A stretch of 64,000 bases of DNA from Orobanche coerulescens (lineage: Eukaryota > Streptophyta > Magnoliopsida > Lamiales > Orobanchaceae): the NCBI GenBank assembly GCA_033398695.1, contig CM065817.1:68126001-68190000 (forward strand), in the 5' to 3' direction. Under the pieces are notes generated by a model, which did not search any database, was not told where the DNA came from, and worked only from the letters and a program-made list of their open reading frames with translations. Positions 47,221 to 59,770 of the stretch are shown in pieces. Every line of letters begins with the position of its first letter. Position 1 is the stretch's first letter. The translations under genes and the position numbers were made by a program.

Positions 47221-49883
47221 TGTAACACCCCCAATCCACTCAGGGATATTACACGCCGTAGACCCTCTCCTCGAAGATCTACCAGGCTGGTAACAACATT
47301 TAACATCTCGACAATGCCTTCAAGGCTAAATGACTCAGTAGACCGATTTGGTCTTTCAATGAAAATATACAACTCAATTACAACATATACCCAATGGGGT
47401 CAAAGTACAATAAACTCCCGCATAACGGGACAATATAGCAATGAAAATAAAGTACAATCGAACCAACACACGATGTACGGTTCCTCATGTGATTAGTATC
47501 GATCATCTTTCATCATCCTTCGTGCCGACCCCGTGTTATGCTCCAAAACCCGAATGCAAAATAGACATCCACCCCCCGAATACTGGGGTTAGCAAAACTC
47601 CACCGTTTTGCTAGTGCAAATACAAAGTGCAAATACGAGCCATACAATTCACATTCCACGAATAACAATAACCGTGAATCCTCAAAGATCCAAACGAAAC
47701 GAAAAGTACTTCTCGAGGCAAGGGTTTGAGAAAACCTTTAAAAATCGAAATACCATAAATCAATGGAAATAATTTATAAGACGGTTTAGAATGCCATCGA
47801 GAGTTTTAATAGAAAACCATTTAGGATTATCAAATCCTACTTTTCAAAATCCACAAGACAAAAGGGTCACCGCCCCAAATCTTTACTTTCCGAAAAATGA
47901 CATTTACCAACCCGTTGGGATTTTAGCCTCAAATCCATAAAACGACTTTTACAAAACCATTGGGATTTTAGCCCCAAATCTCATCAACTCACAGTACACA
48001 AGAACGACCACAAGGCTCGTCTCCCAACATCAAAATCCACAAATAAAGGATTTAAAACAAACAACAAAATACTCTAGTGCCATCCTAGCCAAGTAAGCCA
48101 AACGAACACTTACCTCTTACACACTTAGTCGATGCATGCAATCATGAAAACCGTTCAAAAGCGCTCATTTCCGGAAATTCCGATATCGAATAACATTTAT
48201 AAAATGCACCACAATTAACCGCGGACCCACAGCTTCGTGGATCCCTACCGAGACCCCGTCGGATCTAACCCGCAGTGGTTAAAAGCAAGCTCGCGGTTCC
48301 ACAGCTTCGTGGAGCCCTACCGAGACCCCGTCGGATCTAACCCGCAGTGAGCATACACACACACACGTTACTCATGCAATACTAACATGCTAAGAATGTA
48401 AGTTCATTAAGAATACTCACTAGAGATGGCCATTAACTCGACACCATTATCAAATTCTTCAAAAATACAATAACAAGATTAAATACGGAATACACGATTC
48501 CATAACTTAAACAATAGGAGTATCATCATAAAAGCCTTCAACGTTCAAAATAACCAAATCATAATCAATTCTCAAAACACCGTTCACAAACACACGCGTT
48601 TTGAAAGAAAGCCTTTAACGAGGCCAAACCGAAATCCTTTGAAACTTCATTTCAAACAACCAAACAAACACACCAAGACGATCACCGATCATCATATCCA
48701 CAAAATAAGAAGAGTATGGGCAAGGTACTTGCCTCGATACCACGAGCACGGAACCACGAACGGATACGGCTCAACCAGGAAGCTTCAGAACGCCCGATGC
48801 TAACGAAAAGGAAGACGACAACGAACGGAACGGAAGAATCAAGCACGACCGCGAGGAACCGACGAAAATGAACCTAACGATTCGAATAGCACAATCACAA
48901 CCAACTCTAGACGTTTACGGAAATGGAATACACCCGGAAACCCGCCTACGATTCATGTATATTCGTACCAAAATAACAACGAGGGCGGACCACAACCAAA
49001 CCCTCTCGATTCCGTAAAAATCCACAAAATATCCATGAATCCGTAGGAAAACTAAAGATACTAACAATATTAATCGTATACATCATGAATCCACCAACAA
49101 AACGGAACTAATCGGAAGAAAATCCCAAAACCCCCAAATTAATCGAAAATAGGGTTCTAGAAATGTTACCTTTGGAGATTCAAGAACTAAGATCTGTAGA
49201 ACACGCGTTAGATTGATTATTCGAGCCTCACAATCGAAAAGAAATGATGAAAATCGACCCCCGGATGAAGATTGCTTGAGAAGTCCTCTCCCCCTTGGAT
49301 CTCCCTCTCTCGCGCAGGTGAAAATGGAGGTGGAAATGGCCGATTTCGTCTAATAAAGACGAGCTGCACAGTTGACCGCTTCGTGTGCCGCGGCACAGGC
49401 CAAGAAAATACGCCCAGGTTTCGGCAGTGTGCCGCAAGATGCCCCACGCAGCCGCGGCACACGGCATGATTGGGTTTTGGTCGCAGAAGACACACGAGTG
49501 TGCCGCGGCACCGGACAGGTGTGCCGCGGCACTGGCCTGGCATTGTGCCGCGGCACAGGATGGGTGTGCCGCGGCACACAGTACAGATCGCTCGACCAAC
49601 ATTTGGAGAAATTTGTGTGCCGCGGCCCACACCCCTTTTTGGGTCCCAAAATGATACAAATGATCCGGAAAGAGAATAAAACGATAGGAATCAATATTTG
49701 GGAACCAACAACACGAAATGGATCCACGGCAACCCCGAAACGGCGGTTCCGCACAACAATAACGAGAATACAGTTCAACAGATTGACAGGAAGGACACGC
49801 TGAAAAGTACACGAGGGTCACTACGATCGAGAAATACACCAAAAAAAAGAAAGTTACCGAAATTCGTAATTGCGGATATTACA
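47221..49883 (-). repeat. Element E 3' LTR (2663 bp)
   Basis: Same module order as C and F: terminal TGTAATATCCC...TGTTACA (47221-47253 complement), GACC/GGTC hairpin (47341-47353), CTAAC hairpin near 47580, a two-copy 75-bp repeat (48220-48350), GAG|GCAAGTA (about 48726-48735), donor-like AAAG|GTAAC near 49170, and the palindrome block (49383-49630). The acceptor AG of other families is GG here (near 47552). Confidence 0.9.
49383..49630. repeat. GTGCCGCGGCAC palindrome array in E 3' LTR
   Basis: Seven perfect or near copies (near 49385, 49450, 49498, 49519, 49542, 49566 and 49616), separated by 10-50 bp. All reading frames across it stay open for 65-200 codons because the repeats lack stops. 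These are not genes. Confidence 0.9.
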
Positions 49884-52439
49884 TTCTACCCTCCTTAAAA
49901 GAAGTTTCGTCCCGAAACTTAAAACAAGTAGGGAGAAGCAATATCCCCGCCAGGAAAACTCAACGAGATACACAAGAAATGCGTAACTTACGCCCATCGG
50001 CGAAACGTTACAAGCAACGCAAAGGAATAAACGGCGTGAAAACACGCTCCAGGACGACCAACACAATGCCACCGGTAGAGACATAATAAAATCAATAAGT
50101 GACGAGTGTCATCAAACAGATAACACAATCAAGTCGATTATCCGAACAATCACAAAACACAACCAACGAAAATCAATACGATTGACCAACCCAACGGTAT
50201 ATCAATCGAAACATGAGCCGCACGCTGAACAAATACGGAATTCCACCGCCCAAGGGTTGGAAGATCGAAAACGAGACTAATTTCCCGAACTTAAGGAAAT
50301 TTTGAAGGAGTCTGAATGTTCAACGATCACGAAACGAGATCAACGAAAACCGAACAATCAAACGATCGAACCACAAGGATCGAGACAACAAAAATCGAAC
50401 GATCATGTTCGGATCACGAAGAACAATAAGGTTCAACCGACAACTCCGAGGTTCACATCTCGACTCGAGACAAAACATGATCCGGTGAAAACAACAAGAT
50501 GCACACTCGCATAAGATCCACAGGAAAGGGAATAACGATTGAAAGGTCACAACGACGGACGAGTAATTCCGAAATAACACCACCCTCGTTCGATCAACAA
50601 AAGCAAGGGGCAGGACAAGCTCAGAAAATGTCAATGAACATGATGAGTCGACAAAGTCGAAAACACAAGAGTTCCAAATCCGATCCACTTCGAATAAAGA
50701 ACTAACAGAACCAGATGATGTCACTCCCGAACAAGGTTCACAAGAGTCGAACCGAACCCGAAAGGTCACGGCGATAACCAGATCGACCCATAACAAGATC
50801 GCAGTTCGTTCGGACGATGAAACCGAAATACAGAACAAGTTCATAAAGTATTAACGAACATGAGCGAATCGATAGACTGGAGAAAGAGAAGATACGGAAA
50901 TCAAAATAGTTCGGGTATTACCTCCGACCTCATCCACGAAATTCACAAAAACAAGAGCAAGGTAACAAGACATTAAACAACCGACACATAACGGAACGAT
51001 CACCGATGCACACGGCCATACCAACCCAAGCTCTAACAGCTCGCACATGCGCGACAACGCAGAAATCACCACGAGGCGACAATATTCAACACCAACATCC
51101 CGCCTCGCACAGGGGCTAGCACAACCAATGTGTGGAAAGCGACTCAACTCTCACACCGCCAATTCGATCATACTCGGGAGAAAGTATCAAAATGACAACG
51201 CGAATATCATACATTCATACCCAGCCCTCAAACGGGAATGGATAGGTTTTAAAAACGAAAACCTCATTTGAAAATAATTTAGAAGAACACCGGTTGATCT
51301 TGAGTATCACCTTTCAAAAAGTACAAACGTGAAACATCGTTATCGAGACTTTGGAGAACCATTTCGCATTTGATAAAAATGAGGACACTTTCTCTTAGTG
51401 AAAACTTTCAGAATATTCGACCCCCGGGTCTAAATAAAAGTGTTTCTAGAACATTGAAAATATCTCAAAATATTTTGGTCCTCGAGGCAGAAAAATTTTG
51501 AAATATATTGCGGCACCTGGATATACCACAAGAAAATAACTCATTTGAAAAAAAATATGTCTCGAAATTTATTTCTAAGATACTCAAGTTTTCGAAAATA
51601 ATTCAATGCCAAAAAGGACGATGCCAAAAAGGCTAGAATGCCCAAAAATTTCAGGTAATCACACGGAACATCATAGCGTTGTGGGTCCCGCGTCGGAACC
51701 CCAGGCTAAAAACTATTTACAAAATACTAAATACCGTCATAAGAATTTCGCCAAAGCGATCAAGGCCATAATGCCGAAAACTCGGTTAAGGGAAGCGGTT
51801 ATCGAAATAAAACTCGGTCGGTAAAATACCGAAAGTCATTACAAAAGAACTCACGCAGCGAATAAAAGAAATACAGTTCAACACGCATAATCCAGCAACA
51901 CCACTCCTCATAAGAACAAAATATTAGAGCCAAATAACCACATTCAGAACAAAACCACTGGCCCCATTCGAGGCCTCTAAAGACCCTACCGCACTGGCTA
52001 GTGAACAAGTCGAACGTGTATAAGCACAAAGCTTCCACAAGGGAACTCGTAAAACGTGCAAATCGATTCGAAAATCATCAGCAACGGACAAAAACAATAA
52101 TAAAAAGATATCTCAAGCGACGACACTCCTCGTATAAATCAAATACGAGAGTCGATTAAATACATATCGTGAAATCAAAATCCACATAAGGATTCCATCA
52201 CTTAACAAATAATCATAAAAATAGCTCGTGTCACACGAGGCACAACACAAAGAAGGGAGACTTACTTCCACCGGTCGCACGAAGATGATGATCGCCCCAC
52301 GATACTAATCACGACCAACAAATTCAAACGACGCGTCGCGACACGACTCAGTCAGATAAAATTTGACGAAACAAGACTCAAACAACACGACTTGACCCGA
52401 CAGCCTAGGTTTCCTCAACCTAAGCTCCGATACCATTTA
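49884..52439 (-). other. Element E internal region, gag-pol-less
   Basis: Collinear in patches with the element C internal region: PPT and GTTTCG/CGAAAC hairpin (49904-49918), AAGTAGGGAGA block, GATCGA-rich stretch (50320-50410), an LTR-edge-like GGGTATTACCTCCGACC (about 50912-50928), a long stretch with LTR-like phrases, and the PBS (52424-52435, TGGTATCGGAGC on the minus strand). No protein-domain similarity. Reading frames of 60-170 codons occur but none is shared with C. Confidence 0.78.
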
Positions 52440-55135
52440 TGTAACACCCCCAATCCACTCAGGGATATTACACGCCGTAGACCCTCTCCTCGAAGATCTA
52501 CCAGGCTGGTAACAACATTTAACATCTCGACAATGCCTTCAAGGCTAAATGACTCAGTAGACCGATTTGGTCTTTCAATGAAAATATACAACTCAATTAC
52601 AACATATACCCACGCAGGGGTCAAAGTACAATAAACTCCCGTACAACGGGGACAATATAGCAATGGAAAATAAAGTACAATCAACCAACACACGATGTAC
52701 GGTTCCTCATGTGATTAGTATCGATCATCTTTCATCATCCTTCGTGCCGACCCCGTGTTATGCTCCAAAACCCGAATGCAAAAACAGACATCCACCCCGA
52801 ATACTCGGGGGTGAGCAAACTCCACCGTTTTGCTAGTGCAAATACAAAGTGCAAATACGAGCCATACAATTCACATTCCACGAATAACAATAACCAGAAT
52901 CCTCAAAGATCCAAACGAAACGAAAAGTACTTCTCGAGGCAAGGGTTTGAGAAAACCTTTAAAAATAGAAATACCATAAATCAATGGAAATAATTTATAA
53001 GACGGTTTAGAATGCCATCGAGAGTTTTAATAGAAAACCATTTAGGATTATCAAATCCTACTTTTCAAAATCCACAAGACAAAAGGGTCACCGCCCCAAA
53101 TCTTTACTTTCCGAAAAATGACATTTACCAACCCGTTGGGATTTTAGCCTCAAATCCATAAAACGACTTTTACAAAACCATTGGGATTTTAGCCCCAAAT
53201 CTCATCAACTCACAGTACACAAGAACGACCACAAGGCTCGTCTCCCAACATCAAAATCCACAAATAAAGGATTTAAAACAAACAACAAAATACTCTAGTG
53301 CCATCCTAGCCAAGTAAGCCAAACGAACACTTACCTCTTACACACTTAGTCGATGCATGCAATCATGAAAACCGTTCAAAAGTGCTCATTTCCGGAAATG
53401 CCGATATCGAATCACATTTATAAAATGCACCACAATTAACAGCGGACCCACAGCTTCGTGGATCCCTACCGAGACCCCATCGGATCTAACCCGCAGTGGT
53501 TAAAAGCAAGCTCGTGGTTCCACAGCTTCGTGGAGCCCTACCGAGACCCCGTCGGATCTAACCCGCAGTGAGCATACACACACACACGTTACTCATGCAA
53601 TACTAACATGCTAAGAATGTAAGTTCATTAAGAATACTCACTAGAGATGGCCATTAACTCGACACCATTATCAAATTCTTCAAAAATACAATAACAAGAT
53701 TAAATACGGAATACACGATTCCATAACTTAAACAATAGGAGTATCATCATAAAAGCCTTCAACGTTCAAAATAACCAAATCATAATCAATTCTCAAAACA
53801 CCGTTCACAAACACACGCGTTTTGAAAGAAAGCCTTTAACGAGGCCAAACCGAAATCCTTTGAAACTTCATTTCAAACAACCAAACAAACACACCAAGAC
53901 GATCACCGATCATCATATCCACAAAATAAGAAGAGTATGGGCAAGGTACTTGCCTCGATACCACGAGCACGGAACCACGAACGGATACGGATCAACCGGG
54001 AAGCTTCGGAACGCCCGATGCTAACGAAAAGGAAGACGACAACGAACGGAACGGAAGAATCAAGCACGACCGCGAGGAACCGACGAAAATGAACCTAACG
54101 ATTCGAATAGCACAATCACAACCAACTCTAGACGTTTACGGAAATGGAATACACCCGGAAACCCGCCTACGATTCATGTATATTCGTACCAAAATAACAA
54201 CGAGGGCGGACCACAACCAAACCCTCTCGATTCCGTAAAAATCCACAAAATATCCATGAATCCGTAGGAAAACTAAAGATACTAACAATATTAATCGTAT
54301 ACATCATGAATCCACCAACAAAACGGAACTAATCGGAAGAAAATCCCAAAACCCCCAAATTAATCGAAAATAGGGTTCTAGAAATGTTACCTTTGGAGAT
54401 TCAAGAACTAAGATCCGTAGAACACGCGTTAGATTGATTATCCGAGCCTCACAACCGAAAAGAAATGATGAAAATCGACCCCCGGATGAAGATTGCTTGA
54501 GAAGTCCTCTCCCCCTTGGATCTCCCTCTCTCGCGCAGGTGAAAATGGAGGTGGAAATGGCCGATTTCGTCTAATAAAGACGAGCTGCACAGTTGACCGC
54601 TTCGCAGCCGCGCTGGCTGAAGTGTGCCGCGCAGTGCCAAGAAAATACGCCTGTGTTTCGCAGGTGTGCAAGATAGCCCACGTGTGCCGCGGCACACAGA
54701 TACTGGGTTTTGGTCACGAAGACACACGAGTGTGCCGCCGCACCGGACAGGTGTGCCGCGGCACTGGCCTGGCATTGTGCCGCGGCACCGGATGGGTGTG
54801 CCGCGGCACACAGTACAGATCGCTCGACCAACATTTGGAGAAATTTGTGTGCCGCGGCGCACGCACCTTGTGCCGCGGCCCACACCCCTTTTTGGGTCCC
54901 AAAATGATAAAAATGATCCGGAAAGAGAATAAAACGATAGGAATCAATATTTGGGAACCAACAACACGAAATGGATCCACGGCAACCCCGAAACGGCGGT
55001 TCCGCACAACAATAACGAGAATACAGTTCAACAGATTGACAGGAAGGACACGCTGAAAAGTACACGAGGGTCACTACGATCGAGAAATACACCAAAAAAA
55101 AGAAAGTTACCGAAATTTGTAATTGCGGATATTAC
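52440..55135 (-). repeat. Element E 5' LTR (2696 bp)
   Basis: Matches the 3' LTR with few substitutions over most of its length. In the palindrome block (about 54600-54890) the spacing and order differ, and one extra GTGCCGCGGCGCACGCACCTT-like unit lies near 54850-54880. Confidence 0.9.
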
Positions 55136-56376
55136 AATAACTTGATCGGGACATTTGAAAGAAGGGTTTATATGTATACTGGTATTCACGACAGAATGGT
55201 TCTTGAATGATCCCAATCATTCGTTCTCAGTTGGGGTACAGTGTAGGCCGCCAGGCTGGCTAGGTGGTGCTACTACTCTTTGGATCCTCTCATTGCTGAC
55301 TGAGACGGACCTACCGAGTCGCGCATTAGGATTGACGACGGAATGAATCAATCTAATTATCTCATTATGTGTATTAGATATTGGATATTTAAATTTGGGA
55401 CATTAGATGTCTAAATCAATTTATTGGATAAATTGATTTACGGCCTAATGAATTAAATAAATTACTGGGTGATTAATTTAATTCATGTATATAATTATTT
55501 CTTGGAGAAATTAATTATATTATTTTGTATTTGATATGTTTAATTAATTGGATTAATTAATCGATATAAATACATCGAAACGGAATCAGAGTTTATCTGT
55601 TTGGACTTTTGGGAGTCCGAAACGAACCGAACTCGTCCGGTTTTCATCATGGCCACCCTCCTATTTTCCACCTAATTTCCCCTTGTCTTTTGTTTCCATT
55701 TTATATGGATGATATTGACATGGTGGGGATACCTCTCATGTGAATGAGTTGTATAAGTTGGTGGAAGGTGTATAAAGAATAATATGTAGACTTGTGATTG
55801 AGAAGATATAATATCACATACATATTTCACACTTTGAAAAAAAAAAAGAGACGTAAGAGAGTTTGAAAGAGAGAGAGAAAAGAACTTAGAGTTCATTTCA
55901 TGGTGTTCATACTCATCTTCATCTTCTTCATTAACTTCTTATTCATTTTTCTTGGAGAAAATTGAGAGAAAAATATTGAGAGAATTTTGATAAACATACT
56001 TGGAGTATATTTATCAAAATCAAAGCTTCATCACTTGATTCTAGCCGTAACCTTAGAGGTTAATCGGGTGTTGTCATTCCGGTCATTTTTCCGGCGCGTG
56101 ACAAGTAGAGACGCGGGGCTTTCGGCGTTGGATCGTTCAAGGGCTTGGAGCGGATTGAACTCGTAGAGATCAAACTAAAGCTTGGGGAATAGCTCAAGAT
56201 AAGGTTACCATTTAATCAACGGACTTCGAGGGTTAGTTTCTTACGACTCTTGCTTTTCGTTTATATATTCGTATATACGTAGCTCGATCGATCCTCGTGG
56301 GGATTCGGATCGAATTAATTTTCATTTTACCGCTTCCGCTGGGCCTTCGTTTTAGGCACCGAATCCCAACAGTGTA

Positions 56377-56391
56377 CTGTTATGTAAGTTG

Positions 56392-56423
<32 letters not shown>

Positions 56424-56568
56424 GGTATAAGCTCCTATTAGGGGCTATGATTTATATTGTGGTTCGGTATCACAATTATATGATGGTTGACTTATGTTTT
56501 TGGTATCGCCTGGTGGGCCTCAGTGGGGGTCCATGGCACTGTAATAGCCGCCATTTCGGGGTGTTACA
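56377..56568 (+). repeat. Element A right LTR, last part
   Basis: Resumes at CTGTTATGTAAGTTG after the GTGTA duplication, with an AT microsatellite (56395-56422), and ends CGGGGTGTTACA at 56568, followed by TTGGT. Confidence 0.92.
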
Positions 56569-56573
56569 TTGGT

Positions 56574-59065
56574 GAGTCTTTGAGGAGTTTATCCCGAACA
56601 TGGTGAGCAACTCCTTGCTATATTTCCCTTTACTGTCGTACGCAACTGCTTCACCTGCAAAGATAAGAATAAACTAAGTTCTCCCATCAATACTCATTTC
56701 AAATTTAGTTTGCATGAGATGAGAGAACTTCCTGCATAAATCCTGGTTAGTTGAATCAAATATAGTATCATCAACATAAATTCTACCATTGAAAGGTTAT
56801 CGCCTTCCTCTTTCTTGAAGAGTGTCTTGTCCACAACACGCTTCCTGAATTCGCTGCTGATTCGACATAGAGAAAATGTATCATACCATGCTCGTGGCGC
56901 TTATTTGAGTCCATAAAATGTTTTCCTTAGACTGTGGACTTGATCTATGTTTCCAAGATGACAAAGTCGGGTGGTTGTTCGACGTATACTTATTCAGATA
57001 GATCTCCATTTAGAAATACACTCTTAAAATCTATTTTATGTTATATAATTCTTTTGAGTTGCAAAGGCGATGAACGTCCTAATTGCTTTCAATCTGCCTA
57101 CATGAGCGAATGTCTCATCTTAGTTGGTTCCTTCCTCCTGTTTATCGCCTTTTGTCACCAGTGTTGACTTGTTTCCTTATAGCAATTCATTCTCATCCTT
57201 CTTATTTCTGAATACCAACTTGTCCCAGTGCTGCTTGATAGGTTGGTCTTGGAACCAAATACCATACATTGTTTCTTTCGAATATATTTAGTTATTCCTC
57301 CATTTATGTGATCCAACGAGAGTTTTCAAGAGCTTCATCTATTGAGATTGGTTCCGTATGCGCCAAGAATACAACTATGATGAAATAGCCAATCTTTGCA
57401 GTTCTACTGTAGTCTTCCATATAGGGAACTTTGTTGTATCTATTTCTAACTCTCTTTCTTCCTGTGTGCACAATACATTTCCTTGTATACTGTTATGTGA
57501 TCTTTTTCTGGTGGTGACGCATGCATCGACATGGATAGTCACTAGTTCCTCTGGGTGATCTTTCAGTCATCTCTTGCCAGGTTCCATTTTATGCGCTGCA
57601 TTTTGTTGAGCTGTAGTTTCTGTATAGGATTTTACAGTTGCTTCATCGATCCTTACAACTGCGGGATTAATTTCTAATCAGGTGATAGATTACCTCTAGG
57701 TCTGTGTGATCTCTTCTAGGGTGAGAGTTTTGACGGCTTGAGTTACTCCATATATTCATGTAGGACAACAATATGGATCCTTAAGGACCCCTTGGACTGA
57801 CTCCCCAGTGGTCATATTCCTCTTGTTAAATACCTTGTAGGCCTTCCTTACGTTCGAATATCCTAGGAAGACTCTGTCATTTGATTTCTCATAGGATGTC
57901 TTGAGTTGATCTATCCTACTATTGAGCACTTTACATCTATAACCAAAAATATAAAAATACGCAATAGATGATGTTTTATGATTCCATACCTTGTAGAGAC
58001 TTTTATTATGGTGTTTGGTGATAAGATAGTGAGTTTGTGTGTAGCACGCTATGTTTATTGCTTTACCTTAGAATTGTTGCGGTAACTTGCTTTCAACGAT
58101 GATTGTTCTGCAGGTTCCTTTAGCATCTAGCTCTTTCACTCGGCAATACCGTCTTGTTGCAGGGTCCTACATCCGAATATTCATACTGTATTCCATTATC
58201 CGTACATTACTACTCTATGAAGAAATTAGTGAATTATGTACCCTGGTCGGATATAATGCTCAGCCTCTCCAAATTATGTAGCTTGCTTACGTATTCCGGC
58301 AAATTTATCGCCGTTTTCTTCTTTTTCTTCAAGAATATAGTCCACATGTACCTGGAAAAATCATCAAAAATGACCAAAAAATACTTCTTACCTCCCAATC
58401 TGATTGGGTCCACATGTCCATATAGATATATGTGTAATAAGTTTAGGACCTAGTGGGATGATAACATCGACTTGCTCTTTAGGATGGTTTTCATTTGTTT
58501 GCCTTTCTGACAGGCTCCACGGACACTATCCTATTGATATGTGATATCTGGGAAACCTCAAACCATTTTATTCTTGGAAAGATTGTAGATGGTCTTGAAG
58601 TTTATGTGTGAAATCCTCTTGTGCCACAACTAGGTTTTATCAGGTGTACCCTTTTCTACGAAGCAGGGTATGTCTCTTTCTGAAGGGATCCAGTCGGCAA
58701 TGTACATGTTTCCTGACAGCTTCATGTGAGGACAACCTTATTGGTCTTGATGTCCTTCACCCTACAATTGTCTTGGAAGAACTTAACTGAAAACTGTTTG
58801 TCAAATAATTGACTAACACTAAGGAAATTATACTTCAGTCCTTCCACGTAGGATACATCAGTAGCTTTGAACCTTATTAGAAATAGGGTTCCATTCCCTC
58901 TAGTTCTTCCTTTTAACTTGTCACTAAGTCTAACCATAGGACCTCGGCCATCAGTTTAGTTTGTCAGCTTGTTATGTCTCCTAACATATACCGAGAACAT
59001 CTAATGTTGAAGTACCAGATGTTAGTGATATCCTGCAGACAAATCAAGCAGATTTAGGTACCCAT
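56574..59065 (-). pseudogene. Ty1/copia pol remnant (PR, GAG-pre-IN, IN, RT)
   Basis: Read from high to low coordinates. PR: around 58995-59025 with WYF and CSRYM-GD (the catalytic DSG is not preserved). Then a block with GLKYNFLSVSQLFDK (58722-58937). GAG-pre-integrase: LWHKRISHINFK near 58600. Integrase: scattered blocks, KAYKVFNKRNMTTGES near 57830. RT: FRNKKDENE (about 57200), DETFA, SLRK-YGLK-APRAWYD (about 56900) and the palm YVDD (complement of 56767-56778). Many stops and shifts. A possible Sirevirus/Tork-type relation is suggested by the IN end only and is weak. Element A cuts it inside RT, and its C-terminal piece is at 36086-36266. Confidence 0.82.
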
Positions 59066-59539
59066 TGTAATACCCGCAATTTCGGACTTCGGTAATTTTT
59101 TTTTTCAGCGGGAGTCCATTTTGACGACTCGCTCATGACCGTATCGTCATTATGAGAATGATTAATGCTGCACTTTTCGACGTCCGAGTTCGTTTCGGTG
59201 TCGTTTTGTTAAGTTCCGTACTTTTTAGCGGCTTTTCCGCACTTGAGTTCGATTCTTGCGAATCTCGTCCGAAACTGTTATTTCGAGTTTCTCGTAAGTT
59301 CATTGAATGTTATTATTTATGTTGCGAGCTTTGGTTTAGTGTTTCGATCGTGTATCGTGTATTTCGGACGTTTTGGGCCATTTTCGTAATTTCCCAAAGT
59401 TTTGGGGTGTTTGCCTTCGTATCGTCCTTTCAACCTTCGGGTTGTCGGAACCATGTGTTTGTGTAGTGCTTCACTCGTGTTTTGAATGTTATACTATTCA
59501 TCGTGTTCGTTCCGTACGTTTTCGGGAATTCGAGTCGTC

Positions 59540-59770
59540 GAGTCATTGCGGCTAGGCACGGGCCAGCCACGAGTGGCAGGGACCGGCCAGGTGCGCACGA
59601 GCGTGGCGCATGAGCTGCGCGCACGATCCGGTGCTCGTACGGCCTGACTGCACATGCATGAGCGAGTGCTCGTTCCCAGTGCTCGTGCGTCCCGACAGAT
59701 TGCTGGCAGTGGGCGCGCACGACCCGGCGCACGACCGGCCGCTCGTGCGTGCCTGCTCGTGCGCGCTGGG
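59540..59770. repeat. GC-rich GCTCGTGCG/CGCGCACGA block upstream of the F TATA box
   Basis: Dense short inverted and direct copies of GTGCGCACGAG, GCGCGCACGA, GTGCTCGT and GCTCGTGCG within about 230 bp, ending next to TATATAT at 59774. It occupies the position of the palindrome arrays of the other LTRs but has a different core. Confidence 0.75.

Larger units (their letters stand above)
47221..55135 (-). mobile_element. Non-autonomous (LARD-like) gypsy-type element E
   Basis: LTRs at 47221-49883 and 52440-55135 are nearly identical outside the palindrome block. They flank a 2.55-kb internal region with no gag-pol. Exact duplication ATAAC (47216-47220; 55136-55140). PBS at 52424-52435, PPT/hairpin at 49884-49918, so it is minus-strand. 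The interrupted LTR I reads straight through once E and one ATAAC are removed, as confirmed by the uninterrupted copy at 1-1132. LTR similarity makes it one of the younger insertions here. Confidence 0.92.
46414..56371 (+). mobile_element. Solo LTR I (Ty1/copia-type, about 2038 bp), split by element E
   Basis: Starts TGTTAGGAGTATGCCCTCGA, ends CCGAATCCCAACA at 56371, and is flanked by exact GTGTA (46409-46413; 56372-56376). Excluding element E (47221-55135) and one copy of ATAAC, about 2.04 kb remain: one LTR, no PBS, no internal region. It is therefore a solo LTR left by LTR-LTR recombination. A TATA box (TATAAATA, 55564-55571) lies in its second half. A minus-strand copy of its first 1.1 kb is at 1-1132. 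Confidence 0.88.
36272..56568 (+). mobile_element. Ty3/gypsy chromovirus element A (Tekay/Del-like), defective, right LTR split
   Basis: Left LTR 36272-38761, PBS, gag, pol, PPT, and right LTR 43916-46413 plus 56377-56568. The flanking duplication TTGGT is exact (36267-36271 and 56569-56573). It inserted into a copia RT gene. The right LTR was later hit by solo LTR I. The left and right LTRs are clearly diverged and gag-pol is heavily decayed, so it is an old insertion. Confidence 0.92.

Noticed and set aside
49217..49842. Overlapping Ala/Arg/Cys-rich reading frames up to 204 codons on both strands
   Set aside because: They run through the GTGCCGCGGCAC array, which lacks stops in all frames, and recur in the other E LTR (54438-55095) with different sequence. 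No start context, no domain.
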